Source: Pseudomonadota bacterium
Lineage (GTDB): Bacteria > Pseudomonadota > Gammaproteobacteria > Acidithiobacillales > Acidithiobacillaceae
DNA length: 5,132 nucleotides
NCBI GenBank assembly: GCA_021840785.1
Contig: JAKBXD010000143.1
Span: 1 to 5,132, forward strand
Direction of reading: 5' to 3'
This document shows positions 1-5,132 of this stretch, piece after piece. The notes under the pieces are model-generated. The model had not been told where the DNA came from, did not search any database, and was given only the letters and a program-made list of their open reading frames with translations. Each line of letters begins with the position of its first letter. Position 1 is the first letter of the stretch. The position numbers and the translations under genes were made by a program.

Positions 1-2
1 TC

Positions 3-578
3 GCCGTGAGCTACCCCACCCTGTTGTTCTGGAGAAATGGGACTGGTAGGGTGACCGGAGCCATAGAGCAAAACCGATCCCTGCTGCACCATCAGCCCAT
101 CCGGCCGATGGATATACTCTATGCGAGGATCTTGCTGGAGTTCGCCAGCGCGATGGCCGTGTTCCTATTTCTCTTTCCGGTTTTCGTCGCAGTAGGGATA
201 TGTCATTTACCGAGCAATCTCCTGATTATGGCGGTCGGCTATCTCCTGATCATCTGGTTTTCCTTTGGCTTCGTCCTCATTATGGCAGGCCTTGCCGAGC
301 TCAGTGAAACCATCGAAAAGACGTCCCATATCATCCTGTATTTGATGCTGCCCTTTACCGGGGTCTTTTTCCCCACATTTGTAGTGCCGGAGCCCTATCG
401 GAGCTATCTGCTCTATTTTCCGTTGATTGATGCGGTGGATTATTTCCATCATGGCTATTTTGGGCCGTCGATTCCGAGTTATTATGATATGCGTTACACT
501 TTGCTTGTATTATTGGGGATGACGTTGTTTGGCCTGGCTATTTCTGGGGTGGCTATCCGCCGGGTAAAGGTGGCGTGA
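3..578 (+). CDS. ABC-2 type polysaccharide export permease (KpsM/Wzm-like), 5' partial
   Basis: Membrane subunit of an ABC exporter that moves a finished polysaccharide or its lipid-linked form across the inner membrane. About 190 residues are visible; the family is usually about 260, so the first third is upstream of the window. The frame is open to the window edge, and the GTG at 6 is probably internal. Counting from that GTG, residues 13-48 carry the family hallmark region (GRVTGAIEQNRSLL, then IRPMDILYARILLEF). Hydrophobic membrane segments follow at about 47-66, 72-96, 109-127 and 164-184, with a short re-entrant-like stretch near 133-147 and a basic tail ending RRVKVA. The C terminus looks intact. 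The partner ATPase (KpsT/Wzt) is not found downstream, so it must be upstream or elsewhere. The family assignment is solid; whether the cargo is O-antigen, capsule or exopolysaccharide cannot be told. Confidence 0.88.
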   Translation, partial: AVSYPTLLFWRNGTGRVTGAIEQNRSLLHHQPIRPMDILYARILLEFASAMAVFLFLFPVFVAVGICHLPSNLLIMAVGYLLIIWFSFGFVLIMAGLAELSETIEKTSHIILYLMLPFTGVFFPTFVVPEPYRSYLLYFPLIDAVDYFHHGYFGPSIPSYYDMRYTLLVLLGMTLFGLAISGVAIRRVKVA

Positions 579-1255
579 GCGGGTGATAGAGACGGAAAAG
601 GCCTTGCGCAATATGCATTTCTCCCGAGTCCTTGAGGATGGCCCGATATTTTCACCGAGGCGTCCCTTAAACAGCGATTTTATCGAATGACGGCTAGCCA
701 TGAATTGTGGAGCCGTTAACAGTTTTGGGGCGGGTAAGCGCTGAGGATCAAGCTACCCGGCGGGCCCTTCGCGAACGCGGGCCGGAGCATGTCGTAGAGC
801 TATCCGGTCCGAAAGCGAAGAGCCAGGAAGTATTTAGAAGGCGTTGAACTGGCACGCAAACGGTGCGGAACCTACTTAGTCAGCGACATAGAGACCGCGG
901 TGGCAGGATTGGGCTGCCGCAATATGGGGACGTGCGTAGGCGGCGCGCGCTCAATGCTAAACCCGCGAAGTTGTGTTGCATGAAGATGCGATGGCGGAAA
1001 TGGATTGGCTAGACGAGAACTTCCGGCCTGGGATTTCGCGACTACAGCCTGAAGAACGCGCGCAGGAACAGGCGCTACTGGATCGCGAACGCAAGTCGGT
1101 TGAACTTCGGGCACAAGGGCAGGGTGTGCGGGACGAACGTAGCCACACACACAGTGCCCGTGAGGCCGTCCGTTGTGTCACCGTAGTTGCCGCCGTATGG
1201 CAGACCCCGGAACGTAGTGGCGCCGAGGCGAAGACTCAGGAAGCAGAGGTTCCAC
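579..1255 (+). other. Gene-poor, probably degenerate interval
   Basis: This 677-base stretch between the permease and the DUF4214 gene has no confidently recognisable gene. On the + strand it holds a relay of short open frames, each in a different frame from the last: 583-690 (35 residues from GTG), 707-847 (46 residues from GTG), 798-983 (stop-bounded, no good start), then 973-1266. The predicted peptides are charged and compositionally ordinary. I recognise none of them, and none has a convincing ribosome binding site. I saw no tRNA or rRNA gene, clear rho-independent terminator or insertion-sequence end. A GC-rich patch at 758-787 contains the palindromes GGGCCC (762-767) and TTCGCGAA (768-775), but only a short imperfect stem. 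The relay pattern suggests a frameshifted remnant of a once larger gene; that is inference. Confidence 0.5.
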
Positions 1256-1266
1256 ATGCGCAGTGA
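973..1266 (+). pseudogene. Unrecognised open frame, possible remnant of a coiled-coil protein
   Basis: A 97-codon open frame from GTG at 973, or 91 codons from ATG at 991. I do not recognise the product. Its middle part (residues about 23-52, LQPEERAQEQALL then DRERKSVELRAQ) is rich in Glu, Arg, Gln and Leu and could be a helical or coiled-coil segment. After about residue 55 the translation becomes unstructured and looks non-genic. There is no good ribosome binding site before either start. It overlaps the ATG of the next gene by 11 bases, in a different frame. Because the downstream product also starts with a helical, coiled-coil-like segment, this may be the broken upstream portion of the same ancestral protein, separated by a frameshift. 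It may equally be a chance open frame. Confidence 0.25.
1244..1258 (+). promoter_or_regulatory. Ribosome binding site and start, long form of DUF4214 protein
   Basis: CAGAGG at 1244-1249 is followed by a 6-base spacer and ATG at 1256. The frame is open further upstream to 1187 (TTG), but that segment has no comparable Shine-Dalgarno sequence, so 1256 is preferred over 1187. Confidence 0.5.
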
Positions 1267-2386
1267 AGCGTCCATCGCCCAGACCTCGACAGGCACAGCA
1301 GCGCATATACAAACCATCGAAGGCCTCAATGCTCACCTCCACGCACAGGAAAGTGCTTTGCGGGCGGGGATAGCTCAATACGCCACCTATGCTCAGGCAC
1401 TTCCCGCTCGCATCCACGTTATGCAATCCACCCCGCGGTGGCGGCTGTCGACGTTGTGGCGACGTGCTTCACGCTGGTCTGCCGTCTCACGCCCGGCGCC
1501 GCCGCCGGATGAGCTTCACGCCCAGGTCGGGCAATTTATCCATGGGGCGACGGTGTCACCGCAAAGTGTGCATACCGCTACCTCCACCGCAGTCATTCCG
1601 CAGGCCGCCAGCGTATTTGCCGACAGTCGCGAACATCTTAACCGAGCTTTGCCAGAACAAAAAGGACTCGCCATGCCGATCCAGAACATCACCGAGCTTT
1701 TCTCCCTCGATGGGCGCGCGTTCGTCACCGAGGCCTATCGCAACCTGCTCCAACGCGAACCCGACCCCAACGGTATGGCCTATTATCTCGGCCGTTTAGC
1801 CCTGGGGTATGGCAAGCCTCGTGTCATTGTGCAGCTGGCAAAATCGGCTGAATGTCGCCCACATGACCAAATCCATGGGCTCAAACAACTCATTCGGGAA
1901 TACAGCAATACCCACCATTGGTTGTGGGGTTGGTTCAGTCGACATACCCGCATGCAGATGACTCTGCAATGCAGCGTCTGGGCGCTTAACAGCATAGAGC
2001 AGCGCGTGGAGGGAATCCACCATGCTATCAATGCCCAGAGCCAGCAAATGGAAACTCTGGTGCGCTGGCACGCCGAATCCATGAGCTGTATAGAATCACT
2101 GGTGCAGCAGACTATGGGCGGCCGGCTTGCAAAAAGCGAATGGCTTCGCCTGCCCGATGAAACCGTGCGGCAGTGTTATCGCGAAATTCTCGGGCGGGAA
2201 CCGGAAAACCAGGACGTGATCGATGAGCATTCCCAGTTGGGCACGATTGAGGCCCTACGTCGGGCGCTGATGAATTCTGAGGAATTCAGCTCTCGCCTAT
2301 CCGAGAATCTGAATTGGAATATCAAGAGACTAGATTTAGAAAAAAAATGGATGCTTTCGGTACTGGCTTCGGAGCTTATAATGTGA
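1256..2386 (+). CDS. Coiled-coil protein with two DUF4214 repeats
   Basis: A 376-residue protein with no signal peptide or membrane segment, so probably cytoplasmic. Residues 15-57 look like a short coiled coil (HIQTIEGLNAHLHAQESAL and on). A basic linker follows at 58-78 (STPRWRLSTLWRRASRW), like the S-W-R-L-T-x-P-L-R linker after coiled coils in many polysaccharide methyltransferases and glycosyltransferases. Residues 80-140 are Pro/Ala-rich and probably flexible. The first DUF4214 repeat is at about 154-199 (FVTEAYRNLLQREPDPNGMAYY), the second, more divergent, at about 302-344 (CYREILGREPE, then ALMNSEEF). DUF4214 has no settled function but often accompanies glycosyltransferases and surface proteins. 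ATG 1256 was chosen because AGAGG lies 6 bases upstream. A start at ATG 1673 (237 residues, AAAAAGGA 6 bases upstream) is a serious alternative and would make the part before it a remnant. The last 30 or so residues lie in low-GC DNA. Confidence 0.75.
   Translation: MRSEASIAQTSTGTAAHIQTIEGLNAHLHAQESALRAGIAQYATYAQALPARIHVMQSTPRWRLSTLWRRASRWSAVSRPAPPPDELHAQVGQFIHGATVSPQSVHTATSTAVIPQAASVFADSREHLNRALPEQKGLAMPIQNITELFSLDGRAFVTEAYRNLLQREPDPNGMAYYLGRLALGYGKPRVIVQLAKSAECRPHDQIHGLKQLIREYSNTHHWLWGWFSRHTRMQMTLQCSVWALNSIEQRVEGIHHAINAQSQQMETLVRWHAESMSCIESLVQQTMGGRLAKSEWLRLPDETVRQCYREILGREPENQDVIDEHSQLGTIEALRRALMNSEEFSSRLSENLNWNIKRLDLEKKWMLSVLASELIM
1660..1675 (+). promoter_or_regulatory. Alternative internal ribosome binding site and start, short DUF4214 form
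   Basis: An A-rich Shine-Dalgarno sequence, AAAAAGGA, ends at 1666, 6 bases before an in-frame ATG at 1673. The protein from here begins MPIQNITELFSLDGRAF, just ahead of the first DUF4214 repeat, which looks like a natural N terminus. The site could be the only true start or a second start giving a shorter isoform. Confidence 0.45.
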
Positions 2387-2398
2387 GGAATACAGATG
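2385..2398 (+). promoter_or_regulatory. Ribosome binding site overlapping the upstream stop codon (translational coupling)
   Basis: GAGGA at 2385-2389 overlaps the TGA stop (2384-2386) of the DUF4214 gene and sits 6 bases before ATG 2396. The ribosome that ends the first protein therefore covers the start region of the second, an arrangement typical of coupled translation in one operon. It fixes the start of the large glycosyltransferase. Confidence 0.7.
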
Positions 2399-4945
2399 AA
2401 ACCAACAATTTTGATTGATATTCAAGGGCTCCAAAGCAGGGATTCCTCACATAGGGGGGTGGGGCGCTACACGAAGGAAGTCGTTAAACGTATTATAAAT
2501 ATGTCATCTGAACAGTATGACTATCATCTACTATTTAATTCTAGGATGAAGAATGATAGGGAATATGTCGGCTCCATTTTTGGCGACCCAGTAGCACAAA
2601 GCAAACTTCACGCCATGTGTTGGCTGCTTCCCTCAGATTTTAGTAGTAACAGAAGAAACTATATCGCGGCAAAGATATTTAGAGAAGCCTTAATAGCCAT
2701 AATTAACCCCAGTATTGTGTTTTCAACAAATCTTCAGGAGGGTTTTACTGACGGGTTGGCAATAACAGGAATAACAAACGCAGAGAGTCGAAAGTATGTA
2801 ACTGTATTGCACGACTTGGTGCCACTCTACTTTTATAAGGAATATCTTGGCAATAGAGCGCAGCGGGATTGGTATTTTGAGAAACTTACGGATGCGTGGA
2901 AAAGTGATAGATTGGTGACCGTGTCCAAAGAATCATTTGAAGATATTGCGTCTGTGCTGGGTAGCTCCGCTAATGGGAGGATTTCTTGGGTTCATAATGG
3001 CTGCGATGAGTCATTCGCCTCCATAGGTATGCAAAACGCAAGGGTGGATGGTTTAACTAGGTTTATATATTATGGTGGAAATGACGCACATAAAAATATC
3101 GCAGTAATATTGGAGGCGATAGAACATCTGTCGGGCAGCGTAAAGAAGAAAGCGGAATTTGTGTTTGTTGGGAAGGATTTTGGTGGAGAGCGACCGCTAA
3201 GTGTCAAGAAAAATATCAGCGTTGGGAGTCAAGTAAAATGGATTGGCTATCTTGGTGACGATGAACTGGCTACTCTTCTTAGAGATTCAGATTGTTTGCT
3301 GTTCCCAGCGATCAAAGAAGGCTTTGGGCTGCCTATGGTTGAAGCGATGGCATCCGGGCTGGCAGTGCTAGCTTCTAGCACGTCGACTGGAAGGGAATTA
3401 CTGAATAACGACAGCCTTTTGTTCGACCCATATGATCCAAAAGAGCTGGCGCAAAGAATTGCGTGCATGGTTGAATATCCAGCGGTCTTGAATGAGGCAA
3501 AACTACAATGCAGGAAACAATTCTCATTGAATCGGTTTTCATGGGATGGTGTCGCGGCTCACTTAATTGCCGTTTTCGACTCCCTGTGTCGAGAGCCAGA
3601 AAAAGCGCCCAGAAATAGGAGTGTTAGCAGAAGCGACATATTTACGGAATTTGTTGCGCAATGCAAAACGAATGGGATAGCCTTTAGTTTTGAGGAATGC
3701 AGGGCAATCGTGGATTCATTCACTTTATCTACGAAAGGAGGTTCAGAGGCTTGTAACAAAAGGATATTTATCGATCTATCGGTTATTCATGGGCATGATG
3801 AAAAAACTGGAATTCAGCGCGTATCCCGCGCAATATATCATAATTTACGTCTTGTTTATGATGGAGAGGTTATACCTGTTTTTTCGGATGATTTTGGGCA
3901 CAGCTTTTTTATTTTTGAATCCATTTGTGATAAGCGCCATGCTTCTATCGCTGGGGCGGCGGTAAGTTTTAGCCCAGGGGATATCCTTATTTTTGTGGAT
4001 TTACATCCTCGTTTGGCAATTAATTTATACGAATCCTCGGCGGCAAAATATATTAGGAATATTGGAGCTAGAATATATCATGTCGTTTATGATCTTTTGC
4101 CAGTTCTTCAGCCGGACAAGTTTTGGCCGGAATTGGTGTCTGAGTTCAAGGCGTGGTTGAATGTAATTCATAATTCAAATGGGGTGCTGTGTATTTCGAG
4201 GGCCGTTGCCGACGAGCTATCTGAGTACTACCGTGTTTTTGAAACAAAAGAAAGTAGGGTGCTGCCTATTCATTGGTTCCGTCTTGGTTACGATATAAAC
4301 AGCAGTGCCCCGACGCGTGGGCTACCCGCCGATATGGGTGTAGTGCTTGCTCGTCTGCGAATGTGTCCGAGTTTTTTGATGGTGGGGACAATCGAGCCGC
4401 GCAAGGCACACGCACAGACGGTAGCGGGCTTCGACGAGCTGTGGGCTAAGGGAGCAGAAGTGAATCTCGTGATCGTCGGTAGGGAGGGGTGGAAGTCCGA
4501 AGTGCTACTTGATCGTTTGCGTAACCACCCTGAGCGGGGTAGACACCTTTTCTGGTTGGGGAATATTAGCGACGAATATCTTGAAAAAATCTATAGCGCT
4601 GCGACCTGTCTGATCGCCGCTAGTTATGGCGAAGGCTTTGGCCTACCGCTCATCGAAGCCGCTCACCACGGCTTACCCTTGTTGGTGCGTGACATCCCTG
4701 TGTTCCGCGAGGTGACGGCAGGTCACGCATGCTTTTTCGCGGATCGGATGGAACCGGAGACGATTAGTGCGGCGGTGGAGGCGTGGCTCGAGAAATACCG
4801 ACGGGGGGAACACCAGCGCAGTGATGGCATCCCGTGCCATACTTGGGAAGACAGCGCGCGCCAAGTCCTCAACGCTGTTGTGGGCATAACCGTGCCCTAT
4901 AAAAGAACAGATGGCTCTGGGGATCGACTTCACCGCGCATCCTGA
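2396..4945 (+). CDS. Tandem (two-domain) GT4 glycosyltransferase, 849 residues
   Basis: Two full GT4 (GT-B fold) glycosyltransferases in one chain, about twice the usual 370-400 residues; predicted cytoplasmic. Module 1 (about 1-395) opens ILIDIQGLQ with a R-G-V-G-R-Y loop, then LHDLVPL (H139), VTVS (176-179), HNGCD (H200), a donor-domain start YYGGNDAHKN (225-234, K233) and the E-x7-E motif EGFGLPMVE (E308, E316). A polar linker spans about 396-454. Module 2 (about 455-830) opens RIFIDLSVIHG with TGIQRV (471-476), then HVVYDLLP (562-569), CISR (599-602), MVGTIEPRKAH (662-672) and EGFGLPLIE (E746, E754). Both active sites keep the key Glu pair, so both may work. Known GT4 enzymes retain the donor sugar's anomeric configuration; donor and linkage here are unknown. 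The layout recalls the O9a mannosyltransferase WbdA, but that is only analogy. GC content jumps near residue 635, suggesting a chimera. It is probably co-translated with the DUF4214 gene. Confidence 0.9.
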   Translation: MKPTILIDIQGLQSRDSSHRGVGRYTKEVVKRIINMSSEQYDYHLLFNSRMKNDREYVGSIFGDPVAQSKLHAMCWLLPSDFSSNRRNYIAAKIFREALIAIINPSIVFSTNLQEGFTDGLAITGITNAESRKYVTVLHDLVPLYFYKEYLGNRAQRDWYFEKLTDAWKSDRLVTVSKESFEDIASVLGSSANGRISWVHNGCDESFASIGMQNARVDGLTRFIYYGGNDAHKNIAVILEAIEHLSGSVKKKAEFVFVGKDFGGERPLSVKKNISVGSQVKWIGYLGDDELATLLRDSDCLLFPAIKEGFGLPMVEAMASGLAVLASSTSTGRELLNNDSLLFDPYDPKELAQRIACMVEYPAVLNEAKLQCRKQFSLNRFSWDGVAAHLIAVFDSLCREPEKAPRNRSVSRSDIFTEFVAQCKTNGIAFSFEECRAIVDSFTLSTKGGSEACNKRIFIDLSVIHGHDEKTGIQRVSRAIYHNLRLVYDGEVIPVFSDDFGHSFFIFESICDKRHASIAGAAVSFSPGDILIFVDLHPRLAINLYESSAAKYIRNIGARIYHVVYDLLPVLQPDKFWPELVSEFKAWLNVIHNSNGVLCISRAVADELSEYYRVFETKESRVLPIHWFRLGYDINSSAPTRGLPADMGVVLARLRMCPSFLMVGTIEPRKAHAQTVAGFDELWAKGAEVNLVIVGREGWKSEVLLDRLRNHPERGRHLFWLGNISDEYLEKIYSAATCLIAASYGEGFGLPLIEAAHHGLPLLVRDIPVFREVTAGHACFFADRMEPETISAAVEAWLEKYRRGEHQRSDGIPCHTWEDSARQVLNAVVGITVPYKRTDGSGDRLHRAS
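3734..3742 (+). promoter_or_regulatory. Strong Shine-Dalgarno-like sequence in the interdomain linker
   Basis: AAAGGAGGT matches the anti-Shine-Dalgarno end of 16S rRNA almost perfectly and encodes linker residues 447-449, eight residues before the second GT4 module opens (K455). No usable in-frame ATG, GTG or TTG follows at normal spacing: the TTG at 3751 is out of frame and followed at once by TAA. It may be a relic of a once separate second gene, or chance. Confidence 0.3.
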
Positions 4946-4964
4946 CACCCCGGAGACTGAAAAC

Positions 4965-5033
4965 ATGGATATTCTTATGCGTACTGTAACGGTCGGTCGC
5001 GGGATCATGAAGGGTTTTTCAGCGGCCTGCTAG
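4965..5033 (+). pseudogene. Short 22-residue open frame, possible gene remnant
   Basis: ATG 4965 is preceded by CGGAG at 4951-4955 (9-base spacing) and opens a frame encoding MDILMRTVTVGRGIMKGFSA, ending at TAG 5033. The same frame extends back to ATG 4911, inside the glycosyltransferase gene, giving 40 residues. I do not recognise the peptide. With a fair ribosome binding site but an abrupt end, it could be the truncated 5' end of a lost gene, a small coupled peptide, or noise. Confidence 0.2.
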
Positions 5034-5114
5034 CGTCCACGAATCGGGGTCCACTTCGGAGGCAGGGCGACGGTACTATGCTATCTTTTCCAGGACAACA
5101 GGAAAGGCAACCGT

Positions 5115-5132
5115 ATGAACGACTTGCATTTG
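5115..5132 (+). CDS. Start of a downstream gene, 3' partial
   Basis: Only six codons (MNDLHL) are visible before the window ends. The start is supported by an AGGAAAGG Shine-Dalgarno sequence at about 5100-5107 with a 7-base spacer. The product cannot be identified. The gap of about 80 bases from the preceding stop shows no clear promoter or terminator, so it could belong to the same transcript. Confidence 0.45.

Larger units (their letters stand above)
2280..4300. other. Low-GC block, probable horizontally acquired segment
   Basis: Hand counts over 60-base lines give 57% GC at 2161-2280, falling to 40% at 2281-2340 and 38% at 2341-2400. Lines sampled inside are 32-45% (32% at 4021-4080, 40% at 4141-4200). 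The value then rises to 50% at 4201-4260, 55% at 4261-4320 and 67% at 4381-4440. Codons inside favour A/T third positions (ATA, AGA, AAT, TTA), unlike both flanks. Both edges fall inside coding sequence, so replacement by homologous recombination is likelier than simple insertion. I saw no insertion-sequence ends or att repeats at the edges. Two GAATTC palindromes (2272-2277, 2282-2287) sit at the left edge, probably by chance. Confidence 0.65.

Noticed and set aside
758..787. GC-rich palindromic patch as a terminator or structured RNA
   Set aside because: The only continuous stem is about five pairs around an 11-base loop, with no T-run after it; it does not resemble a rho-independent terminator.
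872..1329. Several overlapping - strand open frames (80-90 codons)
   Set aside because: Low-complexity, Pro/Ser/Arg/Cys-rich translations opposite the + strand frames, without ribosome binding sites; most likely shadows.
1389..1799. 136-codon + strand frame inside the DUF4214 gene
   Set aside because: Its product is Arg/Pro/Ser-rich and non-genic in character, while the overlapping frame encodes the recognisable DUF4214 repeat.
3690..3965. 91-codon + strand frame within the second GT4 module
   Set aside because: Out of frame with conserved GT4 sequence; its hydrophobic stretch arises from T-rich low-GC DNA.
4673..5008. 111-codon open frame on the - strand
   Set aside because: It lies opposite the conserved C-terminal donor domain of the glycosyltransferase in a GC-rich stretch, and its translation resembles no family; a shadow frame.
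5034..5075. Possible insertion-sequence end (GGGGTCCACTTC-like)
   Set aside because: Vaguely like IS21-type end sequences, but there is only one copy, no matching inverted repeat in the window and no transposase gene.
1..5132. CRISPR array, tRNA or rRNA genes, phage defence system
   Set aside because: No spaced direct repeats, no tRNA-like cloverleaf and no defence-family motifs were seen; the content is surface-glycan biosynthesis.

Overview
The window appears to be part of a bacterial surface-polysaccharide (O-antigen, capsule or exopolysaccharide) locus, with all recognisable genes on the + strand. The genes look proteobacterial: a KpsM/Wzm-type ABC permease, DUF4214 proteins with a coiled-coil and W-R-L linker, and tandem GT4 transferases. 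This fits a mid-GC beta/gammaproteobacterium or an Acidithiobacillus-like organism, but the genus is only a guess.

Layout. Positions 3-578 hold the 3' part of the membrane subunit of an ABC polysaccharide exporter; its start lies upstream of the window. Positions 579-1255 hold no confident gene, only short open frames that hand over from frame to frame like a decayed coding region. Positions 1256-2386 encode a protein with a short predicted coiled coil, a basic linker and two DUF4214 repeats; a second well-placed start exists at 1673. Nine bases later, in the same frame and separated by a single TGA, begins an 849-residue protein made of two complete GT4 glycosyltransferase modules (2396-4945). 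After it, 4946-5114 contains only a possible gene remnant. A new gene with a good ribosome binding site starts at 5115 and runs out of the window.

How it may work together (inference). A two-headed GT4 enzyme next to an ABC-2 permease resembles ABC-transporter-dependent O-polysaccharide systems such as E. coli O8/O9a, where multi-domain GT4 mannosyltransferases build the chain in the cytoplasm and Wzm/Wzt exports it. The sugar is not predictable from sequence. No ATPase (Wzt/KpsT) gene is in the window.

The most notable signal is compositional. From about 2280 to about 4200-4300 the GC content falls to roughly 32-45% in the sampled 60-base lines, while the flanks are about 53-67%. Both edges lie inside open reading frames: one at the end of the second DUF4214 repeat, the other between the two Rossmann folds of the second GT4 module. 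The large glycosyltransferase therefore looks like a recombinational chimera with an imported acceptor side and a resident-like C-terminal donor domain.
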